Part shown: piece by piece, positions 34,451 to 45,030 of the stretch
Layout: each line of letters opens with the position of its first letter
How positions within the stretch are numbered: position 1 is the stretch's first letter
From: Stomoxys calcitrans
Lineage: Eukaryota; Arthropoda; Insecta; Diptera; Muscidae
NCBI RefSeq assembly: GCF_963082655.1
Contig: NC_081553.1
Location: forward strand, 61,370,311-61,434,310
Direction of reading: 5' to 3'
DNA: 64,000 nucleotides
Translations under genes and position numbers: made by a program
The notes under the pieces: generated by a model
Seen by the model: the letters and a program-made list of their open reading frames with translations, nothing else
Database searches by the model: none
Told to the model about the DNA's origin: nothing

Positions 34451-35094
34451 ATATATGCCAGAGTTGTAGCATTTCAAAACCGAGCCACTTGCACCAATGT
34501 CTCTTGCTTGACCTCAAGTATCGTCTCATGTATCCGATCCGAAACCTCCTCCATTTCATCCAAGTTTCGTCGCCTGGATTACTCTGCCATTGTATAAACT
34601 GCGCCTATTGTCTATCCACTCACCCATCGTCTTCAAATCTCATGGCCGCAGTATCATAGTGGCAGTGGCAATATCAGAGTTCCGTTCCACTTGACCACAC
34701 GTGTCGTATAAGGTATCCGATCCGAAAATCCCATTCCATCTAGGTTTCAATGTCGAATCGATTGTTACGTTATGGGATGCCCTGCTTTTACTCTCTATCC
34801 ACTCTCCCATCACCTAAACTCATGTAGCCGCAGTGGCTGCCTCATACTTAGTCGGCATGTTTATAGGCCGAATACCTAGAATAGTCTCTAGTGCCCTTGT
34901 AGGCTTGGTCCTCATCCCGCCTCCTATGCCATAACAAAATGTTCTCTGAACCTGTTGTATTGTTTATATGTTCCATCTTTGCATCATCGCCATCAACCAA
35001 ACTACTGAGGCGTAAATTAATATTGGTCTAAGCACACTACTGTAGATCCGGTCGACTATCTTCGGACTTAGGCCTCATTTGATCTGTCCTTCTA

Positions 35095-35701
35095 AAGGGT
35101 GATTTTTTTGAGGTTAGGATTTTCATGCATTAGTATTTGACAGATCACGTGGGATTTCAGACATGGTGTCAAAGAGAAAGATGCTCAGTATGCTTTGACA
35201 TTTCATCATGAATAGACTTACTAACGAGCAACGCTTGCAAATCATTGAATTTTATTACCAAAATCAGTGTTCGGTTCGAAATGTGTTCATTCACCGTAAC
35301 GTTGCGTCCAACAGCATCTTTGAAAAAATACGGTCCAATGATTCCACCAGCGTACAAACCACACCAAACAGTGCATTTTTCGGGATGCATGGGCAGTTCT
35401 TGAACGGCTTCTGGTTGCTCTTCACTCCAAATGCGGCAATTTTGCTTATTTACGTAGCCATTCAACCAGAAATGAGCCTCATCGCTGAACAAAATTTGTC
35501 AAAATTTGAACACATTTCGAACCGAACACTGATTTTGGTAATAAAATTCAATGATTTGCAAGCGTTGCTCGTTAGTAAGTCTATTCATGATGAAATGTCA
35601 AAGCATACTGAGCATCTTTCTCTTTGACACCATGTCTGAAATCCCACGTGATCTGTCAAATACTAATGCATGAAAATCCTAACCCCAAAAAAATCACCCT
35701 T
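35095..35701 (-). mobile_element. foldback Tc1/mariner-type transposon with inverted transposase arms, copy 2
   Basis: Flanked by TA (35093-35094 and 35702-35703). Arms 35095-35289 and 35507-35701, each 195 bases, are inverted repeats starting AAGGGTGA and holding the transposase start (MNRLTNEQRLQIIEFYYQNQ). The 217-base centre carries the same catalytic fragment as copy 1 but on the minus strand (FSDEAHFWLNGYVNKQNCRI). After 26 codons the minus frame meets a stop (KF, TGA) just before that fragment. A repeated CAAATTTTG at the join suggests a short-homology deletion. The plus strand happens to stay open across the whole element (139 codons). Confidence 0.94.
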
Positions 35702-35703
35702 TA

Positions 35704-35862
35704 CAATACGTTCTATAGTTTTAAGTAGAAAGGACGTAAGGACTATAGGTCTATAGGCCTTTGATGTGGCACAACTTGCCTTGCCGGGCTTAGGTTTAAA
35801 TACCACCCTTGATTTCTGCCTGGCTTTGGGAGTATATATGGTGGATTTAGCAAGTCTAAAGC
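35704..35862 (-). pseudogene. LINE-A reverse transcriptase fingers fragment
   Basis: Minus strand: ARQKSRVVFKPKPGKASCAT then AYRPIVLTSFLLKTIERIV, the region just before motif A in LINE-A (compare 59300-59405 plus). It is the upstream end of the LINE at 33226-35092, from which the foldback insertion separates it; the catalytic palm between the two is deleted. Confidence 0.8.
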
Positions 35863-36300
35863 CGCATTTACAGGGCCCGATGGAGAGGAGACTTATTATT
35901 CTGTTGTTGGCACATTCCGTCTTGTCTACCTTCTTATGCACGTGACATAGCATGTTCCAATAATTGATTATGCGTTCTTCTAGCCAGATTGCGTAGATAA
36001 GCTAATGCATACGCCTTATCAGCGTATCGCTTCGGGTCTTAAATAGTTCAGCGGGAAACCCATCGGCTACTGCAGCCTTATTGTTTCTCAGTCGGGCCAC
36101 TGCTGTTTGGACCTCGTTATGATTACGAAGTTTATATTCTATACCATCATTGATATTGCGGTATCCTCTTCGCCGCCAATATCGGACACTAGCAGTTGGG
36201 TAAAATATTCTTTCCATATCCCAAGCACACTATCTGTACCAGTTACGAAATTTCCGTTTTGCATCTGCAGGAAGATGTGCCTGCACCAAAGCCGGGTGCA
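35863..36300 (-). pseudogene. LINE-B reverse transcriptase fragment
   Basis: Minus strand fragments in shifting frames: GIWKEYFTQLLVSDIGGEED, then HNEVQTAVARLRNNKAAVAD, GFPAELFKTRSDTLIRRMH, then VHKKVDKTECANNRIISLL. This order (linker, NNKAAGADG-like fingers motif, then a KKGDKTECANYRGISLL-like motif) belongs to a different LINE lineage from A and C. A stop follows RRMH and a frameshift precedes HNEV. The join to LINE-A at about 35862 keeps the same orientation. Confidence 0.75.
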
Positions 36301-36560
36301 TTCTGACTCCTGTACATCTCAATTCACTCACACTCACGTCTTTCCAACAGCTTTTTCATAGAAATTTCTCCTTTCTCCTTTTCCCCCGACACCTGTCCTT
36401 CATCTGGCGCGTTGCTACTGACTACAGGGTTGCTCTGTATGCTCCATTCTTGGACTCAGAAGCCTTTCCACACTCTCGGTGTTACCATGGTTTTCTTGGA
36501 GGAGGTTTCAGGTACCCAGGAAGGAATTTACGGCGTTTTTCATGAAGTGGGTAATGAAAG
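36301..36560. other. unassigned DNA
   Basis: Possibly further LINE-B linker; no motif recognised. Confidence 0.3.
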
Positions 36561-36688
36561 CCACCATAGCGCAGAGGTTTCCATGTTCGCCTATGATGTG
36601 GAACGCCTGGGTTCAAATCCTGGTGAGAATATCGGAAAGAAATATATCAGCGGTGGTTATCCCATCCAATGCTGGCGACATTTGTGGC
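36561..36688 (+). mobile_element. tRNA-headed SINE, 5' half
   Basis: Head GCCACCATAGCGCAGAGGTT with B-box-like GGTTCAAATCC, then the body to CTGGCGACATTTGTGG, where a DINE fragment begins. Confidence 0.8.
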
Positions 36689-36843
36689 GACTTCTGGAAG
36701 CCACAATTGTACAATGTATGGTCCGAATTGGTTGACAACTTGATTTAGCTCCCATATAAACCGATCTCCCGATTGGTCTACGACTGCATGGTGGCGAGTT
36801 CCAAACATTCGGCCCGGCGGAACTTGGCACATTTTTGCTTGTT
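36689..36843 (+). mobile_element. DINE-1-like element, 3' end only
   Basis: One partial type I unit (TTAGCTCCCATATAAACCGA) then GCATGGTGGCGAGTTCC, GGCCCGGCGGAACTTGGCA and TTTTTGCTTGTT, the family terminus. Confidence 0.8.
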
Positions 36844-38105
36844 TTTAAAATACTTTAAGACTGCATTACTTATTTAAATTTTTTTTTTGCTTTCAACGGC
36901 CATTCAAAAAATCCAAGAAAAATTATGACATTTAAATGACAAACACAAAATTACCTCTCATTTGTCAAGAAAAAAATTCCAAAGAATACAAACAAAACGT
37001 AAAAGACCAAAGCAAGGAAAAGTCTCCGTCAATCCCACTTAAGATGCTAACAACAAATTACATGACATCATGACAATTTGCATTCAAAAAAAAAAGGAAA
37101 AATCGAGGAAAAATTCCAAAGAAAAATATGAAAATATCATCACATTTAAGTTAAACACAACGAAATGATAAACGACAAAATACCTTTCTAAGCTCCACTA
37201 ATAACACGAATTTTTATTCATAAACAGTACAACAATGAAGGACAAGGCTAACAACAACCCTTTTCCGTTTCCTTTGGTGTTATAAAAAGAAACTAAACAA
37301 AAAAAATTAAAGCGCAATTTTCCTAAAGGTCCACCAAACAAAACATGAAAAAGCCAATGAAAAATGATGAATTTTCACTGGGAACTCAACAAAACAAAAG
37401 AGGAAAAAAATGACAGCCCTGTTTGAAGAAAAGAGCAATTAGAACACAAATTTTTGACGGACAAACAACACTCCATCATTGGGTAATGCTGGCGTCGAAA
37501 GTTCGTGAATGAAATGCTAAACACTCCTGTTAACACTTTTTTTTTCGCACGTTTTTACCGAAACACAGATGCAACAAAAAAGGTATCCTGCTTAATTAGA
37601 AATGATGAAAAAGTGCCTTAAACACAGCCTTCGAAAAGAAATTAACGATGGAGTATTTCGAAAGAAATCCTTGCTTTGAGAATCAAATAAAAAGTCATAG
37701 GTCATCAATAATGATTTGAAATTTACGTTGCACAAGCAATTAGTCATTAGGGAAACGCGGCCTTGGTATATGGGAGATTTTTCAGATATGCGAATATTAA
37801 AAAGGATTAAAGGCAGTCCTGCAAAAGTTTTAAATAAAAAGTCAATGACATTAAATTCGAGAGGACGGAATCGTGAATACCTTTCACCATGGATCGCACT
37901 TAAGTTTCAGTTCTTTGGATTTATCCAAAGGTTGCACAAGGTAGGAGACAACCTTGGCAGTGAGTTTAGTTTTCTCCGCTTATAGCGCTGAATGAGACGG
38001 TTCGGTTCCTGACGAGAACATCAAAAATTTTCGGCAGTGGTTATCCCATATGCGTACGGCATTCGTGAGGTACATTAGAATAGCACAGAAGCATAAAAGC
38101 CATAT
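36844..38105. other. unique-looking AT-rich DNA, no gene seen
   Basis: Adenine-rich on the plus strand with many AAAAA runs. An 89-codon frame at 37716-37985 has no recognisable domain. A possible SINE-like remnant lies at 37985-38060 (GACGAGAACATCAAAAATTT). Confidence 0.45.
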
Positions 38106-38715
38106 AAAAAATCTCCCAATAAGATATAGCGCTGCGCACGCAGAGGACTGCCATCAGTAAACTTGGTGAGTACAAAACCTTACGGGTTAAGTTAATAGCT
38201 TGGCCATTCCTGTTCCTCAGTACTACATGAGCGTTACTGTGGAACAGTGAAGCGGCCGGTAGCATGACGATGGCGATTTGGGAGGATTACAGATCGTTAT
38301 AAAACATGGCTATTACTGACAGGAAATAGTATGAATGCCTGTATGATTTGCGGTATCATTACGGGTGATAGACGGAATATAGACGCCCTTATGAAGAATA
38401 GGGGCGGCAATTGACAGCGTGTGTAGGGCATGTGGGTAGATTAATGAGCCAGTTAATGAACATTTCTTAAACCAATGTCCGGCTAACGCAGCTAACAGAT
38501 TCCGGTACTTGGGTGCGAAAACGACACCAAATTTGAACCAGCTTAGATACAGTGGAACACGAATAAGGATTTTGTGAGCTGCACGGAATTCTGGACATAG
38601 GTCCTTCGGGGACACTTTTTCGGCACACTTTTTCGGATTAAAATCGCACAACAAACCGATTGCTGGCTTAGATGTATATCAAACGGTAGCACCATATTTT
38701 CAACCTAAACTATGT
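38106..38715 (+). pseudogene. LINE-A C-terminal fragment
   Basis: Plus strand, decayed: the end of the RNase H region, then CRACG, a stop, INEPVNEHFLNQCPANAANR and FRYLGAKTTPNLNQLR, the zinc-knuckle tail seen as CRACGGDDKMLEHFLCHC in the copy at 39135-39317. It ends near TTTTCAACCTAA (38697-38708), the LINE-A 3' end. Confidence 0.7.
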
Positions 38716-39003
38716 TACAACAAAACATGAACCGTTTTGGCCCATTTACAACTCCAACAGCCCTGAACTAATACCAGGGCTGCTATATAAGTTTCTGACC
38801 TAGGCCAGAAAACAACAGCAAGTGTTGTCATGGCAATTTTACACATCCATTGGAAAGTTTGATAATTCTAGCACCATCGTATCCAGAACGTTTTGACGTA
38901 CTATCATCATTTGTGTTGTTTATAGTGACTTGAATTTGAAACAAATAAAAGCGTGATAAACTCTGCCGGGCGGAATCTTGGGAGCCCATCACCATGCATT
39001 CTG
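38716..39003 (-). repeat. DINE 3' end pieces and possible mariner 5' flank
   Basis: 38942-39003 reads AAAAGCGTGATAAACTCTGC, CGGGCGGAATC, CATCACCATGCATTCTGC, a reversed DINE 3' terminus. 38730-38775 resembles a reversed DINE interior (GGCCCATTTACAACTCCAAC). Between them, CAGGGCTGCTATATAAGTTT may be the end of a mariner-type element. Confidence 0.4.
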
Positions 39004-40300
39004 CTAGGTTATGGTTATATTGAAAAGAGGGTGCCGATATTAATCCGCCCCATGCCACTATGGACATACACCTAAGCCAGTAATCGGCTTGTTGTGAGCT
39101 CTACAAACTATAAAGTAACCTCTAAAAAGAAATTTTAAGTTAGGAATTCCGTGCTACTAACAAAATCCTTAATTGTTTTCAATACCACTCCCCTAAGTAA
39201 GTTCATGTCTGGTAGTGTGTCTCCACCTAAGTGCCGGGATCTGTAAGACGCGAAAGCCGAGCAATGACAAAGGAAATGCTCCAACATCTTATCATCTCCC
39301 CCGCATGCCCTACACATGCTATCACTTTCCGCACCGATTTTACATAAGTGAGCTCATAGTCCTATGTATACCATTATGATACCAATAGCTATACTGACCT
39401 CGTCTAGCCTCGTCTAGCCTCGTCTTCTCACAATCTGGATCCCCCCATAGGATTTTCGCCGTCCTACCGACCATTTCGGTGTTCCACAATGTTGCATGTG
39501 CATTCGTCGCCCACTCCCATAACTCGGACTGCGTTGACCCGAAAGACTTCGGGTTAATCAAGTTTATTGACAGCAGTCCTCTGGCCTTCACCGCCAAATC
39601 GTCTGCCCTTTCATTTCCCCTTACTCCGTTATGGCCCGGCACCCAAACGATGCGGATTTTGCCATCCTTAGAGAAGGCATTAATCTCGTTCTTACACTGC
39701 AGGACTCTTCCTGACCTTACCATCCTGGTTGTTATTGCCCTTATGGCAATTTTACTGTCGGTAAAGATGTTCACACTCGACGTCCTCGCGTTTGCACCAC
39801 ACCACTTCACGCATTCCGTGATTGCCCGGATATCCGCCTGCAAGACCGTATTACGGTCAGGCAGTCTAAAACAGATCTCAGTCCCTGGGTTCTCAATGTA
39901 AACCCCCAGGCCCACTTTGTCATCTAGCTTTGATCCATCCGTGTAACATGATCTCCCAGATGGCAATACTAGGGTTCCGTCAATCCAAGACTGTGCCGAT
40001 GGCAGCAGTGCCTCACACTCGACTTCAAGGTTCATCTCAGGTATCCGATCGGAAACTTCTTTCCTTCCTTCCAGGTTTCCTATTGTCGCCTCGATTATAG
40101 CCCCAGTGGCTGCCTCACTCTTAATCTGAATGTCAATGGGTCAGATATCTAGAATAGTCTCCAGTGCTCTAGTGCGCGTGGTCCTCATCGCTCCGCCTAT
40201 GTCAAGACAACATGTCCTCTGAATCTGTTGTATGGTCCTTATGTTGCACTTTTTCTCCATAGCAGCCGGCGGAAGTACGTATTGGTCTAATCACGCTCCT
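39004..40300 (-). pseudogene. LINE-A RNase H, best-preserved copy, and 3' end
   Basis: A 231-codon open frame (40035-39340) starts MNLEVECEALLPSAQSWIDG and holds an RNase H fold: YTDGSKLDDKVGLGVYIEN (first D), VLQADIRAITECVKW (D where E is expected), NIFTDSKIAIRAITTR (third acidic residue) and VWVPGHNGVRGNERADDLAV (last motif). C-terminal TAKILWGDPDCEKTRL follows. A separate frame at 39317-39135 gives the zinc knuckle CRACGGDDKMLEHFLCHC (CX2CX8HX4C). The 3' end lies at 39004-39025 (CTAGGTTATGGTTATATTG). The reverse transcriptase is missing. A duplicated CTCGTCTAGC (39400-39420) disrupts the frame near its end. Confidence 0.88.
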
Positions 40301-40304
40301 GTAG

Positions 40305-40552
40305 AGCCATCAATGCATCAATATTAAGTATTAGAGCAAAATTTCAAGCGGCTACCTTTACGCGTCCGGCGGCTATCGTGATTTCGACAGACTGACGGAC
40401 GGTCAGACGGGCATGGCTAGTTCAACTCAAGACGTCGAGACGTCGTCAAGAATATATATACTTAATGGGGCCTTAGACGAATATTTCGAGGTGTTACAAA
40501 CAGTATAACTAGATTAGTATACCCACATCCTATGGTGGTGGGTAAAAAAAAA
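40305..40552 (-). mobile_element. DINE-1-like element, 5' part only
   Basis: Reversed 5' terminus (GATTAGTATACCCACATCCT, ATGGTGGTGGGT) with ATATATACTTAATGGGGCC and ACTGACGGACGGTCAGACGG blocks. It stops after the first internal segment. Confidence 0.85.
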
Positions 40553-40554
40553 TA

Positions 40555-41400
40555 GAATTAACTCGTGAACATTTTCGTCGTAGATTATCACGGCAAGAGT
40601 GCATTGATGAACTTGAAGCACCATCCTATAGCACTGTGAAAAACTGACTTATTGAATTCAGTTGTGGCCGACGGTCGCTCAAAGTCAAGTTCCGTGAAGG
40701 TCGTTCAAAAACGACCGTTTTACCAGAGAACATTAATACCTTGGGCATGTTTTCCACCAGCATAATTCGATATTGTATGAACACATTGTCGTAAAAAAGG
40801 TTTCTTCCTGTTAGACTCCGCACAGTTTGACAGTCGCTTAAATAAAAGCTAGTGCCGGATGGTGCGACGAAATGTTGAAAAATATGATAGCGTTGCTTCA
40901 AAATTCAATGGAAGTTGTTAGTGCAAGAAGCACTTCGAAGCAAGTGGTCGCCCTTTTTCTTTGGCCAAACTGATCATGTGACGACTGTTCCGCTTGAGCA
41001 ATGTAGGACATTCAACACTGAGTGGTATACCACAATTTGATTGCCTTACTCTTGAGAGAAATTCGAAAAACAAACAAGAGAAGACGAATCATTATTCACC
41101 AATGCGAGCTCTCGCACATCGGCTCAGCAGCACCCCAGCACCTTTTTGACCGGCTAAAACATCGAAATCACCGGTCATCCGCCATACAGCCCTGAATTGA
41201 CACCCAATGACTTCTTTCCATTCCTACACATCAAGACAAAAATGAGTAGTCAATGATTTTCTTTGCCAGAAAATGCTGTTGAAGCGTTCAATATCCATGT
41301 TTTGAAGGTGTCTCAATCGGAGTGAAAAAATTGTTTCGACACGTGATTAGCGCGCATGCAAAAATGTATAAATCATGTTGGAGGATAGTTTTGAAAAAAA
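40555..41400 (+). pseudogene. fossil mariner-type transposase
   Basis: The plus strand reads, through many stops and frameshifts: RELTREHFRRRLSRQECIDE and APSYSTVKN (N-terminal HTH), a stop, LIEFSCGRRSLKVKFREGRS, a long damaged middle (FFGQTDHVTTVPLEQCRTFN, EWYTTI), then SSRTSAQQHPSTF and HPPYSPELTPNDFFPF, the region of the third catalytic aspartate. It ends SQSEWKNCFDT-like. The order and spacing are those of a full Tc1/mariner DD34D transposase of about 340 residues. This lineage differs from the mariner at 62194 and is much older. Confidence 0.85.
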
Positions 41401-41411
41401 AAACATTTTTA

Positions 41412-42240
41412 TACAATAACAAGTAAAAGCGTGCTAAGTTCGGCCGGGCCGAATCTTATATACCATCCACCATGAATTGCATTTGTCGAGTTCTTTTCCC
41501 GGTATCTCTTTAAGGGCGAAGAAAGGATACATTAAAATTAATTGGAATTATATCAAGGTATGTTGGAGATCATAGAAGAAGTCATTGTGTAAAATGTCAG
41601 CCAAATCGTATAAGTATTGCCCCCTTTGGGTGCTCAAGAAGCAAAATAGGGAGATCGATTTATAGGGGAGCTGCATCAGGCTATAAACCGATTCAGACCA
41701 TATTTGACACGTTGTTGAAGATCATGGCGATTTCAGCCAAATCGGATAATAATTGCACTCTATAGAGGCTCAAGAAGTCAAGATCCCAGATCGGTTTATG
41801 TGGCAGCTATATCAGATTATAGACCGAGTTGAACCATATTCGACAAAGTTGTTGGAAGTCACAACAAAACTCGTCATGTCAAATTTCAGCCAAATCTTAA
41901 ATGAATTGCGCCCTCTAGTGGCTCAAGAAGTCAAGATTCAAGATCGGTTTATATGGCAGCTATATCAGGTTTTGGACCTATTTAAACCATAATTAGCACA
42001 GTTTTTGAAAGTCATATTGAATCACGTCATGTAAAATTTCAGCCAAATCGGATAGGAATTATGCCCTTTAGAGGCTCAACAAGTCGAGACACCAGATCGG
42101 TTAATATGACAGCTATATCAGGTTATTGCAACACAATTGTTGTAAATTATAACAAGACACCTCATGCAAAATTTCTGCCAAATCGGATAAAAATTACGCT
42201 TTCTAGAGGCTCAAGAAGTCAAGACCGGTTTACATGGCAG
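41412..42240 (-). mobile_element. DINE-1-like element, type I, 3' part
   Basis: Begins with the reversed 3' terminus (AACAAGTAAAAGCGTGCTAA, GTTCGGCCGGGCCGAATC, ACCATCCACCATG), then five or so reversed type I units (GGCTCAAGAAGTCAAGAT, GGTTTATATGGCAGCTATAT). The 5' end is missing; the match stops at GGTTTACATGGCAG. Confidence 0.87.
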
Positions 42241-42545
42241 TCAGAGGTGTAGCCAGGATTTTGTTTTAGGGAGTGGGGGGGGGGTCCACCCCACATTTTT
42301 TTTAAATCGAAAATTTCCAAAATTCTTCTGTTACTGTGAAATTGGTAAAGATACCTCAATTTTTTTTTTTTTTGAAGATTGTGGTCGCTATTGAGAGCAA
42401 AAACTTACCCATCGGCGGTGACATTTGGTCATAAAGTCAGAACTGAATTTTGCACTGATTACCAACACACTATTAAAAGGCCAATCCTAATCTTTTAAAG
42501 CCTTCAAAGTGTGGTTTTCTTTGCGAATATCTTAATTTTATAGTG
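42241..42545. other. unassigned DNA
   Basis: Contains a G run (42275-42290) and a T run (42360-42373). No gene seen. Confidence 0.35.
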
Positions 42546-42850
42546 AAAATGTCAAACTAGTATGAAAGATGCCAGGCTTGTGTTAGGTGTAGCTTACATC
42601 GTAGACACGTTTTCGCAGTATATACGGTATAAGTACGACCTACCAATGTAAGGCCTTAAAGCCTCCACTCCTTATAAGGCCGATGAGCTATTCTAACCAA
42701 ATGACGAAACGCGTCCCATAGTGGTTGGTGTGTGTTGTGATCTCTGGCTTTGCTTTTCCATTTGCGATCAGTGAGCTCGTCTCGAAAGTGAAACAAAACG
42801 AAAAGTTACTTATTATTCTTAAGAAAAGTTTTTCAGACTAACAAGCAAAC
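42546..42850 (-). repeat. unclassified repeat X, copy 3 (longest)
   Basis: On the minus strand: TTTCACTTTCGAGACGAGCT, CACTGATCGCAAATGGAAAA, GATCACAACACACACCAACC, ACTATGGGACGCGTTTCGTC, then GCATTGGTA-like and CGAAAACGTGTCTACGATG words. It matches 3080-3275 and 27106-27300. Confidence 0.6.
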
Positions 42851-42885
42851 TAAATAATTCATTTAAAGACATTTTTAAAATAATA

Positions 42886-43123
42886 TTGGGTTGCCCAAAA
42901 AGTACTTGCGGATTTTTCATATAGTCGGCGTTGAAAAATTTTTTCAACGGCTTGTGTCTCTGTAATTGCATTCTTTCTTCTGTCAGTTGTCAGCTGTTAC
43001 TTTTAGATTGCTTTAGAAAAAAAGTGTAAAAAAAGTATATTTGATTAAAGTTCATTCTAAGTTTTATTAAAAATGCATTCACTTTCTTTTAAAAAATCCG
43101 CAATTACTTTTTGGGCAACCCAA
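42886..43123 (+). mobile_element. mariner MITE, copy 5
   Basis: TA on both sides (42884-42885 and 43124-43125); inverted ends complete; 238 bases. Confidence 0.96.
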
Positions 43124-43125
43124 TA

Positions 43126-44187
43126 TTTTTTCCACAGAACAAATATCAATTAAAATAAAAGAAAAATTAAGAGAAAATTCATATACAATTATGCCAAAGA
43201 AAAGTTTTTGTTCATTGCTTGTCTTTCGGAACAATTTTGTAAAAAAAAAAATGTTGGCATGAAAATTTCATGAAGATTTTGGCTTAAAGAAACTTTTAAT
43301 AAATTTTCACAAAAATTTTATCTTAAAAAAATTACATTGCGATGAGGTAGGAAAAATGTATCGTAATGAAACTCGGATTGGCATAAAGTGGACGACTGAA
43401 ACCAGTTACAACAATTATTTCTTTCATGTTTTCGGGAAAATTGGGGTGTCGAAAGTCGGCAATTTTTTATATCCCAAAAATCAAACAAAAAAATTTCTCA
43501 AAATTCTTAGCAGTGAGATTTCTGGAATCCATTTTAATGTCTTGTTGCATTTGATGGTTTCTATTGTATATTAAAAAAAATAATTTATGGCAAAAAATCC
43601 CACTTCTTTTGACAACAGGTGCTGTTTTATGCCAAAATCCAGCTTTACTCGCTAAATGGTCTTAAAATATTAAGAAAATTACATTTTTGTTAGGGACTTA
43701 GGAAATAAAACGATTTTTATTCAAAAATTTTTAAAATTCAAAATATTTAAAAAAAAACTTAATCTTAAGGTTATGTTGTCTTCAGAGAATTGTTCGCTGA
43801 AATTTTTTCCTTAAAAAAATTTATTAAAATTTAGTCTTTAGCCCCTATAGGTGAACAAGCTTGTTCGGATCCAATGGCTCGATCGCCGCGGGATCAGGGT
43901 GATCATTGGTTATTTAAAGGCGCCAATAACTTGTCTTGTCATATCGAGCATTATAGGCACTCAGTATTTCAGCAAGAACCAGTGCCACCCGGCCTCTCAC
44001 TGAGACTCTCCGGTCGACATCACTGATTGTCCGCGACTGCCGTTACAACTAATACTGTGGACGCGTCCAGTAGTTCGCAGCTAAACTTCTCGTTACACCA
44101 ATGAACACCACACAGATCGGACCCCAATGCTCCAGCCTGCATGACGCTCACAGCGCGCTTTTAATAGACAGACAACAAAAACATTTT
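43126..44187. other. unique-looking DNA; GC-richer tail at 43855-44160
   Basis: AT-rich to 43850. 43855-44160 is richer in G and C (GATCGCCGCGGGATCAGG, CCACCCGGCCTCTCACTGAG) and looks like an old element fragment, but I could not place it. Confidence 0.4.
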
Positions 44188-45030
44188 TATACCCTACACC
44201 ACTACTGTGTTACAGGTTATTAAAACTTAGTGAATTTGTTTGTAACACCCAGAATAGAGTTATAGACCCATTGATAAGTATACCAATCGACTCAGAATCA
44301 CTTTCTGATTTGATTTAGCTATGTCCGTTTGTCTGTCTGTCTGTCCGTCTGTCCATATTAATTTGTGTACAAAGTACAGGTCGCTGTTTTTATCCGATCG
44401 TCTTAAAATTTAGTGCAGACATGTTTTTTGGCCTAGAGACGAAGCCTATTAAAATTGGAAAAAATCGGTTCAGATTTGGATATAGCTGCCATATATATGT
44501 TCGTCCAATTTGCAGTAATAATGCAGAAAAATGGTCATTTGTCAATCGATTCTCTCGAAATTTGGCAGGAGGTAATTTCTTATATCTTCCGACATTACTG
44601 GTGAATTTTATAGAAATCGGTTCAGATTTAGATATATCTGCCATATATAAATATTGCCCGATTTTCACTCCAAGAGCCACTGCAAGCGCATTTATTGACC
44701 AATTTTGCCAACATTTTGCACAACGCTTTCCTCGACGACTACCACAGTATCTGAGAAGTTTGTTCTAAATCGGTTCAGATTTTGATATAGCTCCCGTATA
44801 TATTTTCGTCAGATTTTGGATAGTTTGCAATAATGTTTACATTTGTCAACAGTAGTTATTACATATTTGCTCGTAATTTGATGCGGATTGTCTAATAACC
44901 AATCTGAAAACATCAGCCGAGATCCATCAAAATCGGTTCAGAATTAGATATAGCTCCCACTTTGTACTTATAGGGCAGCTGTAGGGTATTATACAGTCGG
45001 CAGCGCCTGACTTACAGGTTATATAATAAA
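44188..45030 (+). mobile_element. second DINE-like family, copy 1
   Basis: The 5' end reads TTTTTATACCCTACACCACT, ACTGTGTTACAGG, with ACCCATTGATAAGTATACC, TTTAGCTATGTCCGTTTG and CTGTCTGTCTGTCCGTCTG blocks. The interior repeats ATCGGTTCAGATTTGGATAT. The 3' end reads TGTAGGGTATTATACAGTCG, GCAGCGCCTGACTT, the reverse of the start of the copy at 45855. No coding capacity. Confidence 0.82.

Larger units (their letters stand above)
33226..35092 (-). pseudogene. LINE-A RNase H and 3' end with nested MITE and SINE
   Basis: Minus strand, from the thumb/RNase H border near 35092 down to a 3' end at 33226 (TTAGTTAGGTTAG). The tandem duplication before RNase H is present (about 34450-34680 and 34681-34900), as in 28586-30255. 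RNase H itself is fragmentary: the MITE at 33982-34218 and the SINE at 34229-34450 sit at its start, and 33660-33960 keeps only scattered matches. The C-terminal knuckle is reduced to CRAYEEHFLCQCP. The element continues at 35704-35862 beyond the foldback insertion. Confidence 0.8.

Noticed and set aside
35208..35627. 139-codon plus frame through the foldback element as a gene
   Set aside because: Only the first 27 codons are true transposase; the rest is the antisense of the catalytic fragment and of the other arm.
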